Shown one piece after another: positions 23,918 through 35,085 of a DNA stretch of 64,000 bases (its first letter is position 1; each line of letters starts with the position of its first letter). The notes beneath the pieces are model-generated. The model was not told the DNA's origin and searched no databases. It saw only the letters and a list, made by a program, of their open reading frames with translations. Position numbers and translations under genes: made by a program. Source of the DNA: Artemisia argyi (Eukaryota; Streptophyta; Magnoliopsida; Asterales; Asteraceae); assembly GCA_030686995.1 (NCBI GenBank), contig CM060680.1, positions 85,495,104 through 85,559,103 of the forward strand, read 5' to 3'.

Positions 23918-26900
23918 CTAAAAGGTGCTCTCTTCTTGCTTGCTGGTAAGTGTCAACCGCGTTTGTTTACCCTTAGTTTTGTTGATCCTTAGAAGGAATC
24001 TATCAACTTGATTGTTATACCATGTTCTCCATCTCTTTAAGAAAGCAATTGGACCAACAATGATCGCAACTCCCACAAAAAACCCCAACCCAATACTAAT
24101 AAAGAAGTCAGTTCCATAGTCCGCACCGTCACTTGTTTCTGGTGACGAATTTGTAGGAATTTCTGAAGTATCATTGTCACAAATCTTGCTCAAAGGGATA
24201 CCACATAAACCTTGGTTACCCTTAAATGAGAGCTCCGAAAACGTTTGAAATTGTGAGCCACGTGGAATACGTCCAGTCAACTGATTATATGACAGATTTA
24301 AAAATGAAAGGAATGAAAGACTTGCAATCTCAGCTGGAATTGTTCCACTTAGCTTGTTTACCTTAAGGTCCAGAGATTCAAGGCTTTCCAGTTTTCCAAT
24401 CGAGGGCGGAATTGGGCCTGTGAGTGCATTGTGGGACAAATTTAGAAGTTCAAGAAATTTGAGATCGCCAACTGTGACCGGTATGCTCCCTTGGAAACTG
24501 TTATTAGAAAAATCGATTGAACTGAAAATGTTGAGAATTTTAACAACCTCTCTGCTTGCGCCCTTAAAAACAACAGTCACTGAATCCTGATAGTATAGTG
24601 CACTATTAGCGGAATACGCGTAATGGAGGTAGTTAACCTCGGCCTGGTCGTCCATGAATGCTTGAAAACTAGTGAACAATTTTGGAGGTAGAACACCTGA
24701 AAACCTGTTTGTAGCAATGTCTATGATTTGTAGATTTGTCCAGTTACCGTTAAATCCAGGACAGCTGATATTCCCATAAAAGATATTGGAACGTATGACA
24801 AAAACATGCACGTTGGACAAGTTACTCAACCAACATGGAAAAGTATCCGTTATCAGATTATCACCAAGATCCATAACCTCGAGATTCTTGCAGTTTATTA
24901 ATGACAGAGGAAGGGTTCCTTGAAGATGATTCCCACTGAGATCTAATGTTTTCAGATCACAACTTTCGGGAAACAAATTCAAAACATTTCCACTAAGGTT
25001 GTTTTTTCCGAGATTCAGTACTTGAAGAGTCTTGCTTCTTTCTGCCAAGCACGAAGGTACCATACCACTCAAACTGTTATGAGACAAATCAAGAATGAGG
25101 AGACTACTTGCATTGCATATTGATTGAGGGATGGGTCCAACCACTGTACTGTTTTTCATGGAGAATAATAAGGCCGAGGTGAGAAAATTACCGAAATCAA
25201 CCGGAATAGAAGATCCAAAGTTGTTGTTGGAGTAATCAAGAATATAACTTCCTTTCGAAGGAATGGGGATATCTCCTTGTAAATTATTAGAATGCAGGTC
25301 GAGTATGTCAAGTCGAGAAGGAAAAGTGTAAGGCTTTTGAAGACTTGATAACTTATTGTGTGACAAATTTAGAGACCGAAGAAACCCGTTCCCAACTTCC
25401 CAGATCCAGTTTGGTATTTCGCCGCTTAATTCATTTACTGATAGATCTAGCATCATCAGTCTTGATTGATTCTTCAAATCAGGAATTTGTATCATCTTGC
25501 ATGATGCTAAGCTCAGTGAGTTGAGTTTAAATAGTGATGAAAACGATGATGTGTTGGTGTTCACAGTGACCGTAAAATCGTTGTAAGAAAGCTCAAGTGC
25601 ATAAAGCTCCTTCAACTTCCCAAACATGCTCAATTCTACAATGCCAGTGAAGTTATTTGCAGATAGGATAAGCGTCGAAAGGATTGGAAGTGTGAAGATG
25701 AATTCAGGTAGTGAACCTTCAAATCTGTTGCTACTCAGATCAATGGTATTCAATTGATAGCAAGAAACATTCGTCGCTTTACTAATTATTTGACCAGAAA
25801 ACGAGTTGTTGGAAAGGTGTAAATATTGAAGCAATGGTAATGTCAAGACAGACTCTGGAAAATTTCCGCTCAACGAATTACTAGCCAAATTAAGGTACTC
25901 AAGCTTATTGAGGCCCTCCCAGTATGAAGAAGGAATGATACCTGTTAGATTGTTTTGCTGAAGATCTGCCCAAACTAGATTCTTAGAAGACTGAAACGAC
26001 GGAATTGAACCAATAAAACGGTTCCCAGATAAATCCAGGTATTCAATACGGGTAAGATTTTGCATCGAATCAGGAATCGGTCCACTGAATCCACAACCTC
26101 CAAGTTCCACCCTTGACAACATTACAAGATTACCAATAGAATGTGGCAATGTCCCCCCAACCTGTGTCCCCGTAAGAATCAGATTTTCAAGTGACCCATT
26201 CTTATGAAACTCCGGAAGAGGACCTTCAAGTATTACATTGCTCGAAAGATCAATTGTCTTTAGAGTAGGTACCTGAAATATTCTCTTCGGAATTGATCCA
26301 CTAAGATTACATCCGCTTAGACTCAAAACCGTGAGATTCTGGAAGTCTGCAAATGATTCAGGGACTTGAGAAGAAAACATGTTTTCATCTAGAAGAATAA
26401 CCGAAAGGTATTTAAGCTTAGCAAGTGAGGAGACTGAGGAGTCCAAAGGACCCGAAAGGCTACAACTTTTCAAGCTCAAAACACGCAGATTAGGTAATAA
26501 AGAAGATATGACATCAGACCATTGTGTCATATTAATCTTAACATTGTCCAGATGAAGCTCTTTCAGTTCTGTAAGATTCTGAATTAGCATTCTCAGATCT
26601 GGATTTTCTAAACTACGGGTAAATGTATAGGGTGAGGAAAGATCAAGAGTAACCAAACTTGTCAATAACGAAAACTCAATAGGAATCTGACCTTCAAAAT
26701 TTGCATTGGACAAATTCAGATACCTCAGTTGCATAAGCTTGCCGAATCCTGATGGCAACGGACCAGGGTCGAAATAATTGTAGGCAAGGTTGAGTGACTG
26801 CAGAAACCGAAAACCAAAAACACTAGAAGACTCATTAATGGCACCACTTATACTATTATTACTAAGATCCAGTCCTACAACATGACCACCTTTATCACAT

Positions 26901-27103
26901 ATCACACCGTCCCAGTAACAACATTCGACACTTGTGTTCCACCCTGCCAACAACGAAAAAGAGTCGTAAATGAGCTCGCTTTTGAATGCCAACAACAAAG
27001 ATTGTTGCTCCTTAAGGCATTCTCCATTTACAGATTCACTAGTATGCAAACCAAAAAAGATTGGTATCATAAATAGAAGCCAAAATGAAAATTGAGTACT
27101 CAT
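23918..27103 (-). CDS. LRR receptor-like protein (RLP, Cf/Ve type)
   Basis: A single-exon protein of about 1061 residues, counted from the ATG at 27103. That start (MSTQFSFWLLFMIPIFFGL) gives a good signal peptide. An in-frame ATG 25 codons upstream (27178) would bury it. A plant LRR N-terminal cap follows (CLKEQQSLLLAFKSEL, then WNTSVECCYWDGVICD). Roughly thirty extracellular LRRs of LxLSxNxLSGxIP type come next, with a non-LRR island before the last repeats (about FKGASREVVKILN). An acidic spacer, one membrane helix with G-x-x-x-G (FFISIGLGFFVGVAIIVGPI) and a basic tail of about 40 residues end it. There is no kinase. Relatives sense pathogen or developmental ligands at the plasma membrane, through co-receptor kinases. 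The frame is intact; the ligand is unknown. Confidence 0.93.
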   Translation of the reverse strand: MSTQFSFWLLFMIPIFFGLHTSESVNGECLKEQQSLLLAFKSELIYDSFSLLAGWNTSVECCYWDGVICDKGGHVVGLDLSNNSISGAINESSSVFGFRFLQSLNLAYNYFDPGPLPSGFGKLMQLRYLNLSNANFEGQIPIEFSLLTSLVTLDLSSPYTFTRSLENPDLRMLIQNLTELKELHLDNVKINMTQWSDVISSLLPNLRVLSLKSCSLSGPLDSSVSSLAKLKYLSVILLDENMFSSQVPESFADFQNLTVLSLSGCNLSGSIPKRIFQVPTLKTIDLSSNVILEGPLPEFHKNGSLENLILTGTQVGGTLPHSIGNLVMLSRVELGGCGFSGPIPDSMQNLTRIEYLDLSGNRFIGSIPSFQSSKNLVWADLQQNNLTGIIPSSYWEGLNKLEYLNLASNSLSGNFPESVLTLPLLQYLHLSNNSFSGQIISKATNVSCYQLNTIDLSSNRFEGSLPEFIFTLPILSTLILSANNFTGIVELSMFGKLKELYALELSYNDFTVTVNTNTSSFSSLFKLNSLSLASCKMIQIPDLKNQSRLMMLDLSVNELSGEIPNWIWEVGNGFLRSLNLSHNKLSSLQKPYTFPSRLDILDLHSNNLQGDIPIPSKGSYILDYSNNNFGSSIPVDFGNFLTSALLFSMKNSTVVGPIPQSICNASSLLILDLSHNSLSGMVPSCLAERSKTLQVLNLGKNNLSGNVLNLFPESCDLKTLDLSGNHLQGTLPLSLINCKNLEVMDLGDNLITDTFPCWLSNLSNVHVFVIRSNIFYGNISCPGFNGNWTNLQIIDIATNRFSGVLPPKLFTSFQAFMDDQAEVNYLHYAYSANSALYYQDSVTVVFKGASREVVKILNIFSSIDFSNNSFQGSIPVTVGDLKFLELLNLSHNALTGPIPPSIGKLESLESLDLKVNKLSGTIPAEIASLSFLSFLNLSYNQLTGRIPRGSQFQTFSELSFKGNQGLCGIPLSKICDNDTSEIPTNSSPETSDGADYGTDFFISIGLGFFVGVAIIVGPIAFLKRWRTWYNNQVDRFLLRINKTKGKQTRLTLTSKQEESTF

Positions 27104-28157
27104 CTGTGAAAACTGATAAAAATATGTCAACAACATTAGTTGTTTGCCACAAAAAATAGTGGGTGGAAAAGTGACCACTTTTAGGATAATACCATTTACA
27201 AACTAAATAAAATATCTTACACAATTTGGGACCTACTAGTCATGTGTTTAATTATCTTTGAGTAAAATACATCATTCGTCCTTAAACTTGTCAAAAGACA
27301 ACATCATCGAGGGTCGTACCTTTACATTTTAAGTGTTCACACTGGTTGCTGATGCACTAACAGGTCCGCCGCCATTTGATTATCAAAAACGTTGTTCGCA
27401 TGAAGAGCCTGTACACCAGAAGACAACATTCGTAACGACAAACCATGTCGACAGATATTGCAAGAAGAAATGCTAAAGATTTATATTACATCCCTCGCGT
27501 AAGTGACATAACAAACAAAATGGAACTGTTATTGTATTCATTCCCTTTTTTTTTCAATTACAAAAGTAATATAAGAGTGGGTAACATACAACAGGAAAAA
27601 AGTAAATAGATACTTAACAGATGATTGATATTGAACTCAATAACTAATTTACCTTATTGACTTTCCCTATTCTAATTGTTCTTGATGTTTAAGATGTTTA
27701 AATAACATCAATATCTAAACCCTCATCACCAATGTGAACACTTAAAAAATGCTTCGACTGTGGTTTGAAAAAGATTGTATTTCAGAATATTTTGGCCGCA
27801 GCTATACAAAGACCAAACACATTGTTTTGGCCAGCACTAAAAATCACACCGAGTATAGCACCAATTAGTACGTAATTCAAATACATGGGCAGCACTAAAA
27901 ATCAAATACATACCAGCAAGGAATCAACGGCTTTCGTGCGATCTCTTTCTTTTTTGGATGAAGGCGAGTGGCAATTAGTTTGTTGGCCAAACCAAATGAT
28001 TTGGAAATGGCGAGGGTTTCTTGTACTGCAAAGTTCGCCATTGTAGATGCATTCACTTTCAAAGCTGCTATTCTAATTGTATTGCAGCGGGAAAAAATGA
28101 TGCATTTTATCATACTTCACATGAGCAGTAGTACCAACCTTAGCAAAATACTACGGG
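27104..28157. other. Upstream region of the RLP, possible gene relics
   Basis: On the minus strand, 27895-28113 is open and could be an exon. It is followed by a donor (gtatgt), a tactaat branch-like motif and an ttttag acceptor into a short frame ending near 27770. Its product is not recognised. Another open minus-strand stretch at about 27365-27475 faintly resembles part of a protein kinase. Neither is strong enough to call. Confidence 0.3.
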
Positions 28158-28334
28158 GGTGTTTAGGTTTCCTTATTAGTTATTTCTACTACTTCCGCTT
28201 AAATATAAGTACTTTTAGGAGTGAAAATAAGCATTTTTTAATTATTAACGATTTTAGGGGTAAAAGCTAATTCGAATATGATATGAAATAAGAACAGCTG
28301 ATTTTCTGCTTAAAAATAAGCAATCCCAAAGACC
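28158..28334. mobile_element. Short MITE, GGTGTTT ends
   Basis: The left end GGTGTTTAGGTTTCCTTATT and the right end, inverted, GGTCTTTGGGATTGCTTATT match at 16 of 20 positions. The family appears the same as 34357-34508. TSD not resolved. Confidence 0.5.
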
Positions 28335-28636
28335 GACTATATAGTGAACTGCTTAAACCAATTAAAAAGCTATATCAAATTGAATTAATAAAGATGAGTT
28401 TACCTAGTCTGTGTCTCTTTGATTAAGGCATGATGATGATGTTTGTAAACTGATACTCGTATATCACTCACGGACACGCTAACCAACTTATTGGGCCAAT
28501 ATCTTGGGCTACTATTACCGGGCCAACTTTATTACGTAATATTTTTAAAAAAAGATTCTTGTAATATACCTTCATGAAATTATTTATAGATATAAATTTA
28601 GCTGTATATATTTGCTAAAAAGAATTAGGACTATAT

Positions 28637-29470
28637 AATGTTACCGTCATAAGATAATGCAAACACATGACAACAAATTAACGCAAGCGAAAATTCCAGA
28701 AATTGTCGAATTTCGCTCTAGATTCAAGATTTGGTACTCCCTCTGTCTAAATCATAGGTCCATTTTCAATTTGCACAAAGTTTAATAATTTTTATTAATT
28801 TATCTATTCACTAGTCAAATATCTTTTCACTCCATTAAATTTTTTTGTGATTGCTTCAAATAGAAAAATGAACTATTGTTTTGGGACACCAAGAAGTAAG
28901 AAAATGGACTTATAATATGAGACATGGGGAGTAAAAAAAATATTTCTTCTTAAAATGGCCATGCTTAATCGTGCGACTACTTGACTCTATCATTTTTTGA
29001 CACGTGTCCATTATAAGTACAAGACTTTTGTTGAGTTTAATGATTATAGTAGCTCACAAAATCTTACAAAATCTTCACCCTACTAAAAACCCTTTTGTCT
29101 TATATGACTAATTGCTCGACCAACGATTGTGCGACTTATGGCTGCTCAACCAACGGCTAGATCATGGTTTTTTCCTCCAAAATGTAACAAAGTTTTTTTT
29201 TTTTTTTTCAAGTCTTGAACCTAAAGGGCAAAATACACGTAAGTATTTGTATAGTAGTCGTTTGTCACAGGTATGTTTTCAAAAAGATATTGTTAAGGTT
29301 ATATACCGATTTTAGTTGAATTCTCGACATCAATAATTTTAAAGGTATTTCAACTTACAGCGAGATGCCACAATGGTGATGTTGATCACCACGATGGATT
29401 TTGTAGTATATAAAAGTCTTGCCTTAATCAAATTCACCATGATGTCTCAAAAGAGTTCGAAGATTATCTG
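28637..29470 (+). repeat. Direct repeat flanking the RLP gene, copy 2
   Basis: Partner of 21880-23045. It ends with a TATA-like tatataaaag (about 29413-29422), then ATG at about 29443 opening MMSQKSSKII and a stop. The copy near 23751 opens MSQKISKI. It looks like a promoter and start of a lost gene, split by the Stowaway-like element at 28737-28931. Confidence 0.6.
28737..28931. mobile_element. Stowaway-like MITE with TA TSD
   Basis: The ends are CTCCCTCTGTC and, inverted, CTCCCCATGTC, flanked by TA on both sides (28735-28736 and 28932-28933). The arms stay similar through gtccattttc. This is the common plant CTCCCTCYGTC family of mariner-type MITEs. Confidence 0.85.
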
Positions 29471-29508
29471 ACATCTATGACTTCACAATTGTTATATGTC
29501 ATCTTCGT

Positions 29509-29863
29509 AAAGTAACTCCCAATACCGCCTTCCACGGGTTATGGGTCCCAATACTGTCTTCCACGGTGTATTGGGGAGGTTGAGATGTAGACAACCATAC
29601 CCCTACCTAAGGTAGAGAGGTTGCTTCCGGTTCTACTTAAAGTAGAAAAGGACCTCCGGCCTTTTGTAGGGAGTGAGGATCGAACCCTTGACCTCTAGGT
29701 TAAAAGGCAAGGGGTTTCCAACTGATCCAACCCTACTTGTTAAAAAGTAAAGTAAAGTAACTCTCAATGCCGTCTTCCACGGGTTATGAGTCCCAATACC
29801 GTCTTTCACGGTGTATGAGGGAGGTTGAGACGTAGACAACCATACCCCTACCTAAGGTAGAGA
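29509..29863 (-). mobile_element. Dimeric tRNA-type SINE with 18-bp TSD
   Basis: Flanked by the direct repeat GTTATATGTCATCTTCGT (29491-29508 and 29864-29881). Read on the minus strand, it holds a 5'-truncated body, a (TTTAC)n-like tail, and then a full unit. The full unit has box A (TGGATCAGTTGG at 29718-29729) and box B (GGTTCGATCC at 29677-29686), followed by a second copy of the body. The two boxes form the internal RNA polymerase III promoter. It was inserted as one unit, since a single TSD pair surrounds both copies. Confidence 0.85.
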
Positions 29864-29881
29864 GTTATATGTCATCTTCGT

Positions 29882-30931
29882 CATACCTATTAATTTGTGA
29901 CAAACCATATATCTTGTGTTTAGAGGTTTTACACTTTTACACATCAATAATATGTATACGAGTTATAATTCTAGCTTCAATTAATAAACAACCAAAAATA
30001 TTTGACTTTTTTGGAGTTTGGACAAGCAAATAATCCACTCAAAGTGCAAACTCTCATATCAAGCAAATAATAATCCATGTACGTTTGTTGACGGCCCAAA
30101 CTCAAAGCCGAATATTAGAGAATCACACACTCGTGGAATTTTGACAATAATCAAAACGTTATAGATACTATATACAAAACATCTGAACAAACTGGTAAGA
30201 AACTGTTGAATAACTCTCAGTTTACATAGGCATTCTCTCATTAACAAGACTTAACTTCTACGTTGATGTTATTTTATCAACATAATGATTCGTCTGGCTT
30301 AAGCACAAGAACAAGTTATGACATGTATGAACAGTTGAAGACGTATGAGCATTTTATCAACATAATGATTCGTCTGGCTTAAAAATCCTTCATGTACTTA
30401 ATATAATGCCCAGTAAACCAGGGAAGAAGATCGTATAAAGGAAACCTGTTTTCCCTACTTCATAATTCATAAACACCATAAGGATATCACGTACCAGAAG
30501 CAATATCCACTTTTCAAAAGGAAATAAAAAGAAACTGTTTAAACTATCTCATGGTCGAAATTGGTATTCTAGATAGAGTTTTTCAGCTAATTAACAAATT
30601 AAACTCGTCTGTTACTTGAAGTGTAGCTTCACATATCTTCATCTCTCAACTATCTTTACACATACATGTCCAGTCAAGTATAACAATGCTTTCAAGCAAA
30701 CAAAGTAGTAACAAACAAACAAGATTCTTAGCACAATGTCATAGTCACAAGTTGTCAAATTGTGCATGTGGCCATTCTTCACAAGTGATATACTAGCAGT
30801 AATTCAGTTTTTCTGAGCCACCCATTCACACAAATTCTATCATCAATGGATTACTCATATCTTAACTTATCGCAGACACAGCATATAAAGCAATAATTGT
30901 AGCTTTACCTATGTGTTGTTTATAAAAAAAT
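29882..30931. other. Upstream region of the 8CM gene
   Basis: No ORF recognised. A 32-bp stretch (containing acataatgattcgtctggct) is duplicated at about 30271-30302 and 30351-30382. A TATA-like atataaa lies at 30883-30889, 43 bp before the ATG, and could serve the downstream gene. Confidence 0.5.
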
Positions 30932-31312
30932 ATGAATTCTTCTAAGGCGGCTGCTCTTTTCATATTGCTTAATGTAATTCTTTTCACCTGTGTTTTATCA
31001 AACAAGGTACCATGCCCTCCAGAAAAAACTCCAACGGTCCCTAAAACATCAGCCAAGTGCCCAAAAGATACCCTAAAGTTTGGCGTATGTGGTGACTGGC
31101 TTGGGTTGGTTCATGAGGTCATTGGGGCTCAACCAGATAGTGAATGCTGCTCGTTGGTGAAGGGTCTAGCAGACCTTGAAGCAGCATTGTGTTTGTGCAC
31201 TGCTATTAAGGCAAATGTGCTTGGTGTCCTAAAGGTTAAAGTACCTGTTGCTCTTAGTCTGTTGGTCAATTCTTGTGGGAAAAAGGTTCCTGAAGGGTTC
31301 AAATGTGCATGA
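30932..31312 (+). CDS. Eight-cysteine-motif protein (hybrid proline-rich / LTP-like)
   Basis: 126 residues in a single exon. Residues 1-23 form a signal peptide. A short Pro/Lys/Thr linker follows (PCPPEKTPTVPKTSAK). The eight-cysteine motif sits at C43, C53, C72-C73, C87-x-C89, C115 and C125. The helical core (GLADLEAALCLCTAIKANVL) is typical of the DC2.15/EARLI1-like family. The fold has four disulphides and a hydrophobic cavity, and members act in the cell wall or at membranes. The linker is short for a hybrid proline-rich protein. The specific ligand and role are unknown. Confidence 0.93.
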   Translation: MNSSKAAALFILLNVILFTCVLSNKVPCPPEKTPTVPKTSAKCPKDTLKFGVCGDWLGLVHEVIGAQPDSECCSLVKGLADLEAALCLCTAIKANVLGVLKVKVPVALSLLVNSCGKKVPEGFKCA

Positions 31313-32430
31313 CATTTTAACCTTTTTAATGTTTGTTTGTAATGTTTATCTGTTTTATCAAATGACAGTACAAGGAGAAAACAAGTAATCGCAGAGTGAT
31401 CAAACTAATGTACTCAATAGTTATTTACATTTATTAGTTATGTCGTTCTTTAATTTTGAAAAACTAATCCAGTGATAAACCTGTCATATTTTAGTAAACC
31501 ATAATAATTAGCATTCTAGCAGTTGCAGTTCCAATTATGTTCTATTAACAAATAACGTATCAGCAAGAAAGCGCCAAATAATCATCTCGTTTTACCAGAA
31601 AATAGCTAGATAAAACAATGTATGTTGCATGTTCATGAATTACGACAAAGAATCAAATAAGCATGTATTAGTCAACTTTAAGAACGTACCACTGTGTTTT
31701 GACAACGGGTAATAGAGCTAATGCTATTATCACCGGAATTGACCCATCTAAAAGATTGTTACTCACATTGCCATCAAATTTCTACAATGTTCATATGTGA
31801 TTTTTCATGTCATTAGTTTTGTTTGTGCGAAAACTGTCAAGCTATAATCTATCTGCAGTCATTGTTGCACTGTTATGGTCCACTTTCGGTATTGATACTG
31901 ACACAGGTGAGTTGATTTAGTTTCAAAAAGCAACAATCATAAATAATGCTTGATGAACTTAGCTGATAATTAAGCATATAGAATCTTTGGTACACAAGAA
32001 AACGAGAGATAAGGTTTACATTATCCAATTATCCTAATAGCTAACAGTAAAAAGAAATCCCAAATAAATAAATAAAAACAATGATATAAGAAAATAAATG
32101 CATTGAAGATATTGAATAAAACCGTCCCAACATGCAGTAATAAAGTCAAGGATTTGCAGCAAGTTATCTACAGCAATAACTCTAGAGCAATTAGTGGTTG
32201 TATTTATTCAGAAACATGAATATCAAGCAAACCTTTGAGTCACATAGAAAAATGTTCAATCGTCTAATTAATAATACCTGTTTGGGTAAAGAAAGATAAC
32301 TCCGGGGAATTATATCAGTTCATAACATATGTAACAGCACAGGTTAACGAATCTCATAGCATCTTAAAGGTGTATACCATACAAAGCAGAAGTTGACAAA
32401 CACACAAGAGGTTGCGAAATCAGCACGTCT
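31313..32430. other. Intergenic with a possible LRR relic
   Basis: AT-rich. On the minus strand, about 31700-31790 reads SNNLLDGSIPVIIA, like part of an LRR, without an open context. Otherwise no gene recognised. Confidence 0.4.
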
Positions 32431-35054
32431 TCATTGAGGCCTTAACAGAACAAAGACCCGATGATGGCCAATCCGACTCTCACTTAAACGACCAAGGTGA
32501 CGAAGAACCTGCAAAATAAATGGACATTTCACAAGGCAGGCTTGGTTTTGAAAGTTAAACGTAAATGAATGTGAATACATAGCAACGCCAGAGTCATGTA
32601 TCGAAATTTGAAAAGGCAGTATAAGCACACACAAAAACAGAGGTGACCAAAGCCCTTAAAATGACAACTGAGCATACTAAATTTCTAGTCTCAATACTTT
32701 TTGCAACAAAACCAATCCCAGAGTTCAAAGTGGTCCCACTTCTTTAGTATTTAGTACGACTCATCTGGTGATAAAAATAATGAATCCTGACAGAAAAGGT
32801 ACTTAGCATCTTACAGTTAATATTGCTTTCCCGGTATTATCAAGCCTCAGTGAAGGTCCTTTAACATCGGTTTCTAAAAAGAAGTGTTTGCCCTTAACTG
32901 CTTCAGCCTTCCCAATCTCTCTTAGTTCCTGCAATTACGAGGATAGAAAAGAGCATATGAGGATGATTACTTTAAAAGCCAGTACATGTCAAAGTCTTGA
33001 CTTTATGTCTTTATATACTTCATCAGAGCTTATGATCCTAAAAGTGCAGTAACATCAGCACCTAAACATTTTTTTGTACTAAAGCTTAAATGTCGAAGAA
33101 GTCATATAAATAGGATATGTGTACTCACCAGAGCTTTGTCCGAGTTACCTTCCGTCAGCTTAAAAAGGAAAAGAAAGAAATGAAAATCAGTGGTTGTAAA
33201 ATAACATTGAAATATAATTTTATGTGTCTTTAGAAACCTTTTTCTTAGGGGCGGTGATAAGTTGGGAATTTGCTTCAGCATAAGCAGCCATGTCATTAAT
33301 GGCTGCATTGATCTTGTCTAGAGTTAGCCTTCCTCTCATATACCTGCATTTTGAGAGTTTTTAACCGAATATAGCATATCACATTACCATATAAATCAGA
33401 GATTCATTGAGAAGATGATTATGTTGCAATCAATAACTCAGCAACTATATAATAAGTACAAAGATGATTGCACTTACGACGACAAGGAATTCAGTTCTTC
33501 ATCGGTAATGTACCATAAAGGTGGGGAACCACGACCTTTTTTCTCCTATAATGTGAAAGAATATTGTGCAAGTTAGTAATTAAATAATTTAATCCACAGA
33601 GGAACACGGCATTATTATTAGTAAAGATGCAGCCTTACCTGAAAGCATCTTAGTACCTTACAGTATAAGTTTCATAATCTTGAACAATATTATATTTAGG
33701 CATTTAGCATAACAAGGTTATTATATGTAAAAGTGAGATACACTCATAAAACTTATTTTAAAAATATGAAGGTTGTTTTAGTTCAGTTGATTCAAGTTAA
33801 CTCAGAGAAACAAACTTTCCATTTAACACATGATCAAAAGCTTATAGATGATCATCTCCCTAGATCCTCAAGTTGATGTACCTTACCAATACTATCACAA
33901 GTCTGTTAGCATGAGTTGGATCATCCTAATATGTACAAGAAGTAAAGGGATGCTCACTTTGGGTAATGGTGCAGGCTCCTCCCGGGGTTCTTGAAATCCG
34001 AAAGAATGATCTTGTCGTGTAGGTTCCTCCATTAGGTAACTAGAGAGAAATGTGAAGCACACAATTATGGGCATTAGAATTGGACTTGTGCCCAAAAGAA
34101 TGGCTGATCATATGAAAAGTAAGATAGACACGAAGAAATAGGCACCTTGCGCTAGTATCTTGATATCTAAGTTTTTCCCTTTCGGGAATATACGATGGTG
34201 CGTATGCAGACATATTCTGCAACTTCTGCTGTTGCTGAAGAGATGCTTGAATCAGCTTCTACATATAGATCACGGAGCCAGAGTCAGTTTACTAGGACTA
34301 GTAGTAGTTCTAAGAAACTAAAGCTATTGCCCTGTATTCAACTATTTAGTATTCGAGGGTGTTTGGGATTGCTTACTTATTTTTTAAGCTGATAGACAGT
34401 TTAATAAACAGTATTGAGTATTCGGATGAAACTGAAACTGTTTATCTGCTTATTTCAAAGTAAACAAACCCTTTAACATTAGTAGCATACCAGCAATCCC
34501 AAACACCCCTTGCACATTTTCCACAGTTACATTCTCAGATACAAATTTCTGCAGCTATCTCCACCATTCCAATTTAAAATTTCCTAATCCTTCAATGTTA
34601 TCAATTCTATACATTCTAACAGCGTTTTACGCGGCAAACACAGTTTTTCCTACATCTTAAAATTCCTATTTTCTTTCAGTTCGGCAAAGAACCTTAAATC
34701 CAATATATTTACCTTCATAAACTTTTTCCAGTACACGTACATTACCAAAATAATTACCTTTCTATGAATTTCGTAAATATGAAGTTCAACTTGAAGTAAT
34801 ACGGTAATTGTAGACGCAATCAATTATAACTATTAGCTTTAAAAATGGACAATTATTTTGGGACATTTTAAAATACTAAGGTGGACAATAACTTTATGAA
34901 TTACATATACTCCTATCTAGCAGCTTTTTATTTCAGCCAACATGCCCCTACCCAAGGACAATACGGGGTAGGCAATGGACTCAGCGGCTCTCACATGAGA
35001 GTGTCCGCCCACTTTGGGGAACGTGACCATTTTTCTTTCGAAGTCCTCTCCTCC

Positions 35055-35085
<31 letters not shown>

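Noticed and set aside
27365..27475. Faint kinase-like stretch on the minus strand
   Set aside because: The catalytic HRD motif is not readable and there is no open frame around it.
29677..29729. tRNA gene suggested by box A and box B
   Set aside because: The boxes belong to a SINE head; no cloverleaf or acceptor stem could be drawn.
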